Source: CAZJTL01 sp964548905
GTDB taxonomy: Bacteria > Cyanobacteriota > Cyanobacteriia > Cyanobacteriales > Xenococcaceae
Length of the DNA: 64,000 nt
Direction: 5' to 3'
Assembly: GCA_964548905.1 (NCBI GenBank)
Contig: CAZJTL010000002.1
Span: forward strand, 12,671 to 76,670
Position 1 is the stretch's first letter. The number at the start of each line of letters is the position of its first letter. The notes under the pieces were generated by a model that was not told the origin of the DNA, ran no database searches, and worked only from the letters and a program-made list of their open reading frames with translations. Below, piece after piece: positions 25,737 to 32,809 of the stretch. Made by a program: the position numbers and the translations under genes.

Positions 25737-26579
25737 TTAAATTAAATTGCTAAATTCTGGTAGAATTCTGGCGCAATAAGCTCTATAATCATGAAGCCAT
25801 TTTTTTAGTATTTCTAATTGTTCTGGATTAGCAACTTCTGAGAGGGAACCAGAAAACTCTATTTGGCCCGATCGATCTACTTTAAATTGTTCTAGCCACT
25901 CAAAATTTGGTCTTGTTTTTTCTACGTATTGCTTAGTAATATGAGGGCCTAGGTACTTACAACTACACTTACAGGCAACATTGAATAAATTAAGCAACTC
26001 GGCAACGGTTGTTTTGCCTTCTTCAACCTCATCCGAAATCTTAAACATACCTGCCTTAGCAGGATCGAAATTGGGATCGAATTCAGTCTTACTATTATAA
26101 TAAGCTCCTGTTAAATAGGCTTCTTGTAGGGCTGCTCCCTTCAAACAAGCACCATTTAAATGAGCGCCCATGAAATTAGCTTTGTAGAGATTTGCTTCGG
26201 TAAGTTGAGCGCCATTTAAAAAAGCACCGATGAGATAGGCATTTTGTAATAAAACACCATTAATTAACAACGCTCCAATTAACTGAGCTTCGTTGAGGCT
26301 AGCATCAATTAAATTGGCGCAAGTCAGGTTAGCTTCGATCAAACAAGCTTGGTCTAAATCGGCTTCAATTAGTTTAGCATCGCTAAAATTTACCTTGTTT
26401 AAACAAGCCCCTTTTAAATTACAGTCAGTTAAATCTGCACCTCTAAGATTAGCTCCAGTTAAATTAATTTCTTCTAACTCGATACTGTGTAAGTTAGCGC
26501 CCTCTAAGTCTAAGTTCTCTAAGTTTCGCTCTCCCAGCTTATATCTTTTTTTTAGTTCGGCGACGCTCATTATGAGCAT
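25737..26579 (-). CDS. Pentapeptide-repeat protein, paralogue of the adjacent gene
   Basis: The 280-residue protein has the same architecture as the protein at 24426: cap SVAELKKRYKLGERNLENLDL, a block of A(N/D)LxxA repeats (about 20-165) and a conserved C-terminal region with FEWLEQFKVDRSGQIEFSGS. The two genes are a tandem duplication whose repeats have drifted while cap and tail stayed alike. No signal peptide. Function unknown. Confidence 0.87.
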   Translation of the reverse strand: MLIMSVAELKKRYKLGERNLENLDLEGANLHSIELEEINLTGANLRGADLTDCNLKGACLNKVNFSDAKLIEADLDQACLIEANLTCANLIDASLNEAQLIGALLINGVLLQNAYLIGAFLNGAQLTEANLYKANFMGAHLNGACLKGAALQEAYLTGAYYNSKTEFDPNFDPAKAGMFKISDEVEEGKTTVAELLNLFNVACKCSCKYLGPHITKQYVEKTRPNFEWLEQFKVDRSGQIEFSGSLSEVANPEQLEILKKWLHDYRAYCARILPEFSNLI

Positions 26580-27456
26580 AGTTATTCATTAATTAATAAT
26601 TTATATTAGTCAAGAAAACTCTTAGAAGATTTGATAAATAATAAATCTATATTTAATTTTATAATCAAGTATCCAATTTGTAATCATAGTAAATTAACGG
26701 AATCATCTCAGTAATTGTGACTAAAGAAATTTAGTTAATAGTTCATGGTTGATAGTTCATAGTTCATGGTTCATGGTTCATAGGTTCTAGGTTTTCCCCC
26801 TTGCTCCCTGCTCCCTGCTCCCTGCTCCCTGCTCCCTGTTTTCTGCTGATAGCTGATAGCTGATAGCTAGTAACTAATAGTAGAAATCGATACCTATAGT
26901 TTCTGTGTATTTTTGCTGATTTTATGTCAGAACGTAAATATTTGTGATTTTTTACGATTCGATTCTTTTTTTGCAAGTGTTTAGGTGTTAGGATTCTAAA
27001 TCCTAAAAAATTAATAAAGACTATTGAAATAGAAAAAACCCTACATTATAACTTTGATAAGGTACGGCGATCCACCTCGATCGCCGTTAGCATCTTTGAT
27101 AGCCTTTAACTATAAGTAATTTAGTAGTTATTGAGCTATCTATTGGGAAGAGCAGACCGAACACACATAGAGCAGCAGCCTTAGTCATTCGCTTGGTAAA
27201 CAGATTGTCTCAACTGTCTTTGATTCGAGAGCGATCGCTCGCTTGATAAAAAATAAGTTTTTTTAAAAAAAAGAAATGAACTTTTTTTTCGAGGCAAAAG
27301 TCTAAAAGGACAATTAGAAGTTGTAAAGCAAAATGATAACGACTTCGTTTTTTCAACTGACTGCCTTATGGAGCAAACAAAGCACTCCCATTGGTAAGAA
27401 AGACTAGATCGACAACAGACTTTCTGAGCGTTTTAAGGAGTCATAACTAGATCAAG
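26580..27456. other. Long AT-rich intergenic region upstream of the sigma factor gene
   Basis: This 877-bp gap has heptamer arrays at 26739-26875 (GTTCATG, CTCCCTG and GCTGATA units). It has a perfect hairpin at 27064-27087 and homopolymeric A/T runs at 27258-27290. It probably contains divergent promoters for the pentapeptide gene and the sigma factor gene, with a long leader for the latter. A minus-strand open frame across the repeats (26764-26976) is not a credible gene. Confidence 0.5.
27064..27087. other. Perfect hairpin made of two HIP1-like halves
   Basis: ACGGCGATC (27064-27072) pairs with GATCGCCGT (27079-27087) around a 6-nt loop. Each arm contains part of the HIP1 octamer GCGATCGC. 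It could be a leader structure of the sigma factor mRNA about 390 nt downstream, or simply a HIP1-related palindrome. Confidence 0.5.
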
Positions 27457-28443
27457 ATGCCTGCAGCCAAAATCGACAAACCAAACAAAAAACCGATGTA
27501 CTCAGCAGATATGGTGCGTGCTTACTTGCACGAAATTGGACGAGTACCACTGCTAACCCACGAGCAAGAGATTGTTTATGGCAAGCAAGTGCAGAAAATG
27601 ATGTCTCTGCTTGACAAGAAAGAACAGCTCCAAAAACAACTAAAACGAGAGCCAGGATGGCAAGAATGGGCTAATTACGCCCAAATTGATCAAGAGGAAC
27701 TCAAAAGGAATTTGAGAGCTGGAAACTGGGCGAAAAAGAAAATGATTGAGGCAAATTTACGCTTGGTGGTAGCGATCGCCAAAAAATACCAAAAGCGTAA
27801 TATGGAGTTTCTCGATCTCATTCAAGAAGGAAGCTTAGGATTAGAGCGCGGCGTAGAAAAATACGATCCTACTAAAGGTTTTAAGTTTTCGACTTACGCT
27901 TACTGGTGGATTCGTCAAGCAATTACCCGCGCGATCGCTCAACAAGCTCGCACGATCCGTTTGCCCATTCACATCACCGAAAAACTGAATAAAATCAAGA
28001 AAACTCAACGGGAACTTTCTCAAAAACTGGGTCGTCAACCTACTCCGAGCGAAATCGCAGTGGAATTGGAGCTAGAAACCTCTCAAATTCGCGAGTATTT
28101 GAGTGTAGCACGCCAACCAATCTCTCTAGATGTGCGAGTAGGAGACAATCAAGACACCGAACTGTCTGAACTGTTAGAGGATGAAGGAGTTTCTCCTGAT
28201 AGTTATACTACCCAGGAATTACTCAGGCAAGATCTCAAAACTCTATTGTCAGAATTAACTCCTCAACAACAGGAAGTTTTATCCTTGCGTTTTGGGTTAG
28301 AAGACGGTAACGAGTTATCTTTGGCAAAAATTGGTCAAAGAATGAATCTCAGCCGCGAGCGAGTTCGTCAACTAGAACATCAAGCCCTAGCTCATTTACG
28401 CAGAAGACGTTCTAATGTTAGAGAGTATATTGTAGCGAGTTAG
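27457..28443 (+). CDS. Group 2 sigma-70 RNA polymerase sigma factor
   Basis: The 328-residue protein has sigma regions 1.2 (DMVRAYLHEIGRVPLLTHEQE), 2.1-2.4 (KKMIEANLRLVVAIAKKYQ ... LDLIQEGSLGLERGVEKYDPTKGFKFSTYAYWWIRQAITRAI), 3 and 4 (LTPQQQEVLSLRFGL ... LAKIGQRMNLSRERVRQLEHQAL). The short length and absence of a long region 1.1 place it in group 2 (SigB/C/D/E type), non-essential factors for stress, light and circadian responses. The exact subgroup cannot be fixed by eye; SigD or SigB type is most likely. A long leader with a strong hairpin precedes it. Confidence 0.93.
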   Translation: MPAAKIDKPNKKPMYSADMVRAYLHEIGRVPLLTHEQEIVYGKQVQKMMSLLDKKEQLQKQLKREPGWQEWANYAQIDQEELKRNLRAGNWAKKKMIEANLRLVVAIAKKYQKRNMEFLDLIQEGSLGLERGVEKYDPTKGFKFSTYAYWWIRQAITRAIAQQARTIRLPIHITEKLNKIKKTQRELSQKLGRQPTPSEIAVELELETSQIREYLSVARQPISLDVRVGDNQDTELSELLEDEGVSPDSYTTQELLRQDLKTLLSELTPQQQEVLSLRFGLEDGNELSLAKIGQRMNLSRERVRQLEHQALAHLRRRRSNVREYIVAS

Positions 28444-28444
28444 G

Positions 28445-28600
28445 TACTAGGGGTTAGGGGTTAGGGATTAGGGGGACTGGGAGACGGGGAGAAGTAATGA
28501 GTAATGAGTAATGAGTAATAAGTTTTTTACTTGCTACTTGCTACTTACTTTTTGCCTTCTGCCTTCTGCCTTCTGCTTTCCCTGCTTCCCTTGCTCTCTT
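28445..28600. repeat. Heptamer repeats downstream of the sigma factor gene
   Basis: GGATTAG-type units (28449-28475), TAATGAG units (28494-28520), TACTTGC units (28529-28548) and TTCTGCC units (28555-28577) follow each other without a gene. Confidence 0.75.
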
Positions 28601-28614
28601 ACCTTTTCAAAGTT

Positions 28615-28647
28615 CCCCTGCTGAAAGCTCTAGCACTTTAGCAGGGG
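28615..28647 (+). terminator. Strong hairpin, possible terminator between sigma factor and AOS genes
   Basis: CCCCTGCT (28615-28622) pairs with AGCAGGGG (28640-28647), and the inner AAAG/CTTT extends the stem to 12 bp with one bulge. No T-run follows, so factor-independent termination is uncertain; it may stabilise the 3' end of the sigma factor mRNA. Confidence 0.45.
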
Positions 28648-28739
28648 TTCGTGGCAAAATAACGAACATATCTTAGCAAACAGGTCTGGAATAGTGTCAG
28701 CTAGACCTAAATTTAGGCACGTGGTGTATGGAGTGAGCA

Positions 28740-30386
28740 ATGACACTATTAAATGAAATTTGGAATGGAAAAGATCGCAAACATTTATCTTTAGCCAAAA
28801 ATGCTCAAGAGTCTAATGTTAGTTTTCTTAACTCATCTTTTAATGCGGAAACAATTGAAGGTTGGCTAATTGACAAAATAGCAGAACTTTTAGAAATTGA
28901 ACCTCATCAAATAGACGTACAACAAAATTTTATTGATTACGGTTTAGATTCCGTAGAAGCGATTAATCTTTCAGGAGAATTAGAATCTTATTTGGGTAGT
29001 AGGTTATCCCCGACTTTGCTTTGGGACTATCAAAATATTGAAGATTTAGCTCGATATTTAGCTAAATACATTAGCGAACAAGATCTAAGTCATCAAGATA
29101 AAACCGATGGTGACAAGGTTGATGATTTGGATTCAGAAAAGATAGAAATTGCCAACTCTACAGACATACCAGCTGAATATTATCAATTTGAAGCCTTTCC
29201 AGAATACCAAACACTGCAACAGCGTTTAGAAGAGGTTAAAAGTCTTGGTAAGGGCAATCCTTTTTTTGTTCCTCAAGAACGAGTTGTCAACAATATCACC
29301 GTTATCAATGGACGAGAATTAATTAATTTTGCCACTTATAACTATATAGGTATGTGTGGCGATCCAGTGGTTTCTGGTGCGACTCAAGAGGCGATCGCGC
29401 GTTATGGAACATCTGCTGGTGCTTCTCGTCTGATTGCGGGAGAAAAACCCCTACATCGAGAATTAGAGCAAGAAATCGCCGATTTTATTGGTGTTGAAGA
29501 TAGCATTATCTACGTAGGTGGTCATGCTACTAACGTTTCTACAATCGGTCATTTGTTTGGCAAAAACGATCTAATTTTATACGATGCTCTCAGTCACAAT
29601 AGTATTTTACAAGGCTGTTTCCTGTCGGGAGCTAGTTTAGTTGCTTTTCCTCATAATGACTGGTTGACTCTCGATCGAATTTTGAGCGATCGCCGCCACC
29701 GCTATCAAAAAGTCTTAATTGCGATCGAAGGTGTATATAGTACCGATGGTGACATTGCCGAATTACCTCAATTCATCGAGATCAAAAAACGGCACAAAGC
29801 ACTATTGTTAGTAGACGAAGCTCATTCGATCGGAGTTTTGGGTAAGCATGGTCGTGGCGTTAGCGAACATTTTGAGATTAATCCTCGTGATGTCGATCTG
29901 TGGATGGGTACTCTGAGCAAATCTTTTGCCAGTTGCGGTGGCTACATAGCAGGTTGTCAAGCTCTAGTAGAATATCTTAAATATACTGCCCCTGGTTTTG
30001 TATTTAGTGTCGGGATGTCTCCACCCAATGCTGCTGCTGCTTTAGCTGCCATTCGTTTACTTAAAGCAGAACCAGAAAGAGCGATACGCTTGCAAGAGCG
30101 AGCTAAATTATTTCTCGATTTAGCTAGAGAAAAGGGATTAAATACGGGATTGAGTCAAAATTCTCCTGTAATTCCCATTATTGTCGGTGATTCACTCAAA
30201 TCAATCCAACTTTCTCAAAACTTAGGGGAACGTGGGATCAATGTTCCTTTTATGATTTATCCTTCTGTTCCTCAAAATGGCGCTCGTTTGCGCTTTTTTA
30301 TTACGTGCGATCATACTGAAGAGCAAATTCGCTTTACTGTCGAAACTTTGGCAGAGGAATTAGAGAGATTAGGGGTTAGGGATTAG
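28740..30386 (+). CDS. ACP-fused alpha-oxoamine synthase (PLP-dependent)
   Basis: The 548-residue protein begins with an acyl-carrier domain (about 36-115) bearing the phosphopantetheine serine Ser71 in YGLDSVEAI. It is followed by a fold-type I PLP enzyme of the alpha-oxoamine synthase family (about 150-545; relatives BioF, KBL, serine palmitoyltransferase). Visible are VDEAHSIGVLG (Asp359, His362) and the Schiff-base lysine Lys394 in GTLSKSFASCGGY. The enzyme should condense an amino acid with an acyl-ACP or acyl-CoA, possibly loaded on its own ACP, giving an amino-ketone. No PKS gene is next to it. Confidence 0.9.
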   Translation: MTLLNEIWNGKDRKHLSLAKNAQESNVSFLNSSFNAETIEGWLIDKIAELLEIEPHQIDVQQNFIDYGLDSVEAINLSGELESYLGSRLSPTLLWDYQNIEDLARYLAKYISEQDLSHQDKTDGDKVDDLDSEKIEIANSTDIPAEYYQFEAFPEYQTLQQRLEEVKSLGKGNPFFVPQERVVNNITVINGRELINFATYNYIGMCGDPVVSGATQEAIARYGTSAGASRLIAGEKPLHRELEQEIADFIGVEDSIIYVGGHATNVSTIGHLFGKNDLILYDALSHNSILQGCFLSGASLVAFPHNDWLTLDRILSDRRHRYQKVLIAIEGVYSTDGDIAELPQFIEIKKRHKALLLVDEAHSIGVLGKHGRGVSEHFEINPRDVDLWMGTLSKSFASCGGYIAGCQALVEYLKYTAPGFVFSVGMSPPNAAAALAAIRLLKAEPERAIRLQERAKLFLDLAREKGLNTGLSQNSPVIPIIVGDSLKSIQLSQNLGERGINVPFMIYPSVPQNGARLRFFITCDHTEEQIRFTVETLAEELERLGVRD

Positions 30387-30540
30387 GAATTAGGGGTTAG
30401 GGATTGGGGGCGACAATTCGCAATTCGCCCGTGCGGTGGCGCGGGTTCGCAATAGCCTACGGCACGGCTAGCGCCTACGCAATTAAAAAAACTTCCTACT
30501 TCCTACTTCCTACTTAATTTAACCCTTCTGCCCTCTGCCC
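30366..30540. repeat. Heptamer repeats and a GC-rich palindromic element
   Basis: GGATTAG units (30370-30405) and CTACTTC units (30491-30513) flank a block at 30428-30480 that is far more GC-rich than its surroundings. That block contains self-complementary TAGCC ... GGCTA and GCCTACG motifs and resembles dispersed GC-rich palindromic elements of cyanobacteria. Confidence 0.6.
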
Positions 30541-30598
30541 GCTCCCTAAAAATAAGCTATAAAGATAAGAGTAATATAACTTAACAATTAAAAGTACT

Positions 30599-30868
30599 AT
30601 GGCAACTAATGTAGAAATTTATACTTGGAGTCGTTGTCCTTTCTGTATTCGTGCCAAAGCTTTACTCGATCGCAAGGGCGTAGAATATACCGAATATTGC
30701 ATCGATGGGGATGAAGATGCCAGAGATAAAATGTCCCAGAGAGCAAATGGAAGAAAAAGCGTGCCGCAAATATTTATTGACGATCGCCATATTGGAGGTT
30801 GTGACGATATTCATGCCTTGGATGCAAGTGGTAAGCTAGATCCACTACTGACAGGAAGTACGGTTTGA
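30599..30868 (+). CDS. grxC: Glutaredoxin 3
   Basis: The 89-residue glutaredoxin has active site CPFC (usual CPYC), the TVP-type cis-Pro in KSVPQIF and the glutathione-binding GGCDD motif. It reduces disulfides or glutathionylated proteins at the expense of glutathione. It is followed by gshB about 190 bp downstream on the same strand, a recurrent cyanobacterial pairing. Confidence 0.95.
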   Translation: MATNVEIYTWSRCPFCIRAKALLDRKGVEYTEYCIDGDEDARDKMSQRANGRKSVPQIFIDDRHIGGCDDIHALDASGKLDPLLTGSTV

Positions 30869-30872
30869 ATAA

Positions 30873-31035
30873 TAGGGATTAGGGGCTAGGGGCTAGGGAG
30901 CGGAGATGCAGAGGAGCAGAGGAGCAAAGAAGGTCAGAAGTCAGTAGTCAGGAATTGATTACCTAAAGTCCATCTAGCTCGATACTTTATGTTTTAAACT
31001 CTTCTGAGTACTGAAAGCTGATAGCTGATAGCTAA
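30873..31035. repeat. Heptamer repeats between grxC and gshB
   Basis: GGATTAG/GGGGCTA-type units (30873-30897) and GCTGATA units (31015-31035) flank a short AT-rich stretch. No ORF. The gshB GTG start has AAAAGG about 10 nt upstream. Confidence 0.65.
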
Positions 31036-31060
31036 CTAAATACAAAAAGGAAACACAGGC

Positions 31061-32023
31061 GTGAAGTTTGCATTTATCATTGACCCGATCGCCAAACTCG
31101 ATCCAGGTCACGATACTAGTGTAGCTTTTATGGAAGCTGCCCAGGCATTAGGTCATCAAGTGTGGATAACTCAAGCAGATCGCCTCAGTATCATCGAAGG
31201 CAAAGCTTGGGCAATGCTTGAGAGAGTTCATTTAAACCCAGTTAAACTTGGGGAAGATCGCTGGATTGCTCAACCAAACTGGTATCAAGTGGCTGAGGGA
31301 ATGCTAACCCCGCTAGAAGAAATGGATGCTGTGTTTATGCGTACCGATCCACCTGTCACCATTCCCTATCTCTACACTACTTATATTCTCGATCTAATTA
31401 ATCCCGCTAAAACTTTGGTAGTGAATTCTCCTGACGGTTTGAGAACTGCCAATGAAAAGATGTACGCGCTACAATTTCCCTCGGTTATTCCCTCAACGAT
31501 TGTCTCTCAAGATAAATCGGTAATTAAAAAATTTGTCGAAGAAAAACAAGCAGCAGTACTTAAACCACTGGGCGGTAAAGCCGGAGAAGGAATTTTATTT
31601 TTAAAAGCAGGCGATCGCAACTCTAATTCTTTGGTGGAAATTAGTACCAAACAAGGACGAGAACCTGTCATGGTACAAGAATATTTACCCGCCGCCAAGG
31701 AAGGAGACAAAAGAATTATCTTGTTGGATGGAGAAGCGATCGGTGCAGTCAATCGCGTTCCTTCTGGGGATGAGTTTCGAGGTAATATGGCAGTTGGAGG
31801 AAAAGCTGTCAAAATTGAAATTACCGCAAGAGATCGAGAAATTTGTGCTGCCATTGCCCCTAAATTGAAGCAAGACGGCTTATATTTCGTTGGTATTGAC
31901 GTAATTGGTGGTTATCTAACCGAAGTCAATGTTACTAGTCCTACAGGAGTTAGAGAGATCGATCGCCTCAATAATACGAATTTGGGGAAACAAGTGATTG
32001 AGTGGGTGGAGAAGAGGGGTTAG
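31061..32023 (+). CDS. gshB: Glutathione synthetase
   Basis: GshB ligates glycine to gamma-glutamylcysteine using ATP. The 320-residue protein has the N-terminal FIIDPIAKLDPGHDTS, the MRTDPPVT segment, ATP-grasp motifs VLKPLGGKAGEGI, MVQEYLPAAKEGDKRI, and C-terminal GIDVIGGYLTEVNVTSPTGVREID. The start is GTG at 31061. Adjacent grxC uses its product. Confidence 0.97.
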   Translation: MKFAFIIDPIAKLDPGHDTSVAFMEAAQALGHQVWITQADRLSIIEGKAWAMLERVHLNPVKLGEDRWIAQPNWYQVAEGMLTPLEEMDAVFMRTDPPVTIPYLYTTYILDLINPAKTLVVNSPDGLRTANEKMYALQFPSVIPSTIVSQDKSVIKKFVEEKQAAVLKPLGGKAGEGILFLKAGDRNSNSLVEISTKQGREPVMVQEYLPAAKEGDKRIILLDGEAIGAVNRVPSGDEFRGNMAVGGKAVKIEITARDREICAAIAPKLKQDGLYFVGIDVIGGYLTEVNVTSPTGVREIDRLNNTNLGKQVIEWVEKRG

Positions 32024-32027
32024 GAGT

Positions 32028-32184
32028 TAGGGATTAGGGAATAAGTAGGAAGTAGGGAGTAGGAAGTAAGACAAAGTAACAAGTAGGGAGTAAAAAAACT
32101 TATGACTTATGACTTATGACTTAATACTTAAAGAAGCCTTCTGCCTTCTGCCTTCTTTCACCAATGAACCATGAACCATGAACT
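32028..32184. repeat. Heptamer repeats between gshB and the Ycf49-like gene
   Basis: Units of GGATTAG (32028-32042), GTAGGAA (32045-32070), GACTTAT (32099-32125), TTCTGCC (32137-32155) and CATGAAC (32163-32187) follow in series. The last array runs right up to the ATG of the Ycf49-like gene at 32185. Confidence 0.75.
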
Positions 32185-32490
32185 ATGAACGCATTATCAA
32201 TTCCCACTTGGATTATTCATGTTTCTAGCGTGATTGAGTGGATTGCCGCTATTTGGTTAGTTTGGACTTATGGAGAAGTGTCGGGCGATCGCTATTGGCG
32301 TGTTTTATCTTGGGGAATGTTGCCAGCGTTTGTGAGTGCGATGTGTGCTTGTACTTGGCATTTTTTTGATAACGCTGAATTTTTAGAATGGTTGGTTACA
32401 TTACAAGCTTCTATGACTGTGTTGGGAAATTGTACTCTTTGTCTTGCTGCTTGGTGGATTTGGCGCTCTTCAAAACAAGAATCTCTTTGA
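32185..32490 (+). CDS. Ycf49-like DUF2499 membrane protein
   Basis: The 101-residue protein matches DUF2499/Ycf49 (IPTWIIHVSSVIEWIAAIWL, WHFFDNAEFLEWLVTLQASMTVLGN). It has about three membrane segments and is conserved in cyanobacteria and plastids. The function is unknown. The start codon sits at the end of a CATGAAC repeat array, so its leader is repeat-derived. In Part 1 terms it is a solid conserved gene. Confidence 0.88.
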   Translation: MNALSIPTWIIHVSSVIEWIAAIWLVWTYGEVSGDRYWRVLSWGMLPAFVSAMCACTWHFFDNAEFLEWLVTLQASMTVLGNCTLCLAAWWIWRSSKQESL

Positions 32491-32809
32491 TCCGATCTGC
32501 AATTTGCTAAATACTTCTTAACAATGTTCCTAATAAAACCAAGATCTGAAAGAATGGTAGTAATTGTCATTTCTAGACTCTTGTTGCCTTAGTTACAGCC
32601 TTCAGCAGTCTCATAATGACAATTAGTGCTAGGAAAAGAAATGTCATGAAGCTTCTGAGTTCCCAATCAGAAGAGAAGCAATGGCTGTAATTTATACACA
32701 GCATTTGGGCAATAGATCGAACTAGCACTAAAATTAAGACCCTAAATTATAGAATCAAAAAGCCTCTGGCTTAAAAAAATAAATTTTTGATTGGAGATAT
32801 TGAAATCCA
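32491..32809. promoter_or_regulatory. apcE upstream region with leader hairpin
   Basis: This 319-bp gap precedes apcE. CTTCTGA (32652-32658) pairs with TCAGAAG (32667-32673) in a perfect 7-bp stem. The apcE ATG has GGAG about 13 nt upstream. A long leader and promoter are expected for this highly expressed gene; I cannot fix the -10 element with confidence. Confidence 0.5.

Noticed and set aside
26764..26976. 70-codon minus-strand frame
   Set aside because: It runs through GAGCAGG and GCTGATA heptamers; the predicted protein is repeat translation (GAGSREQ units).
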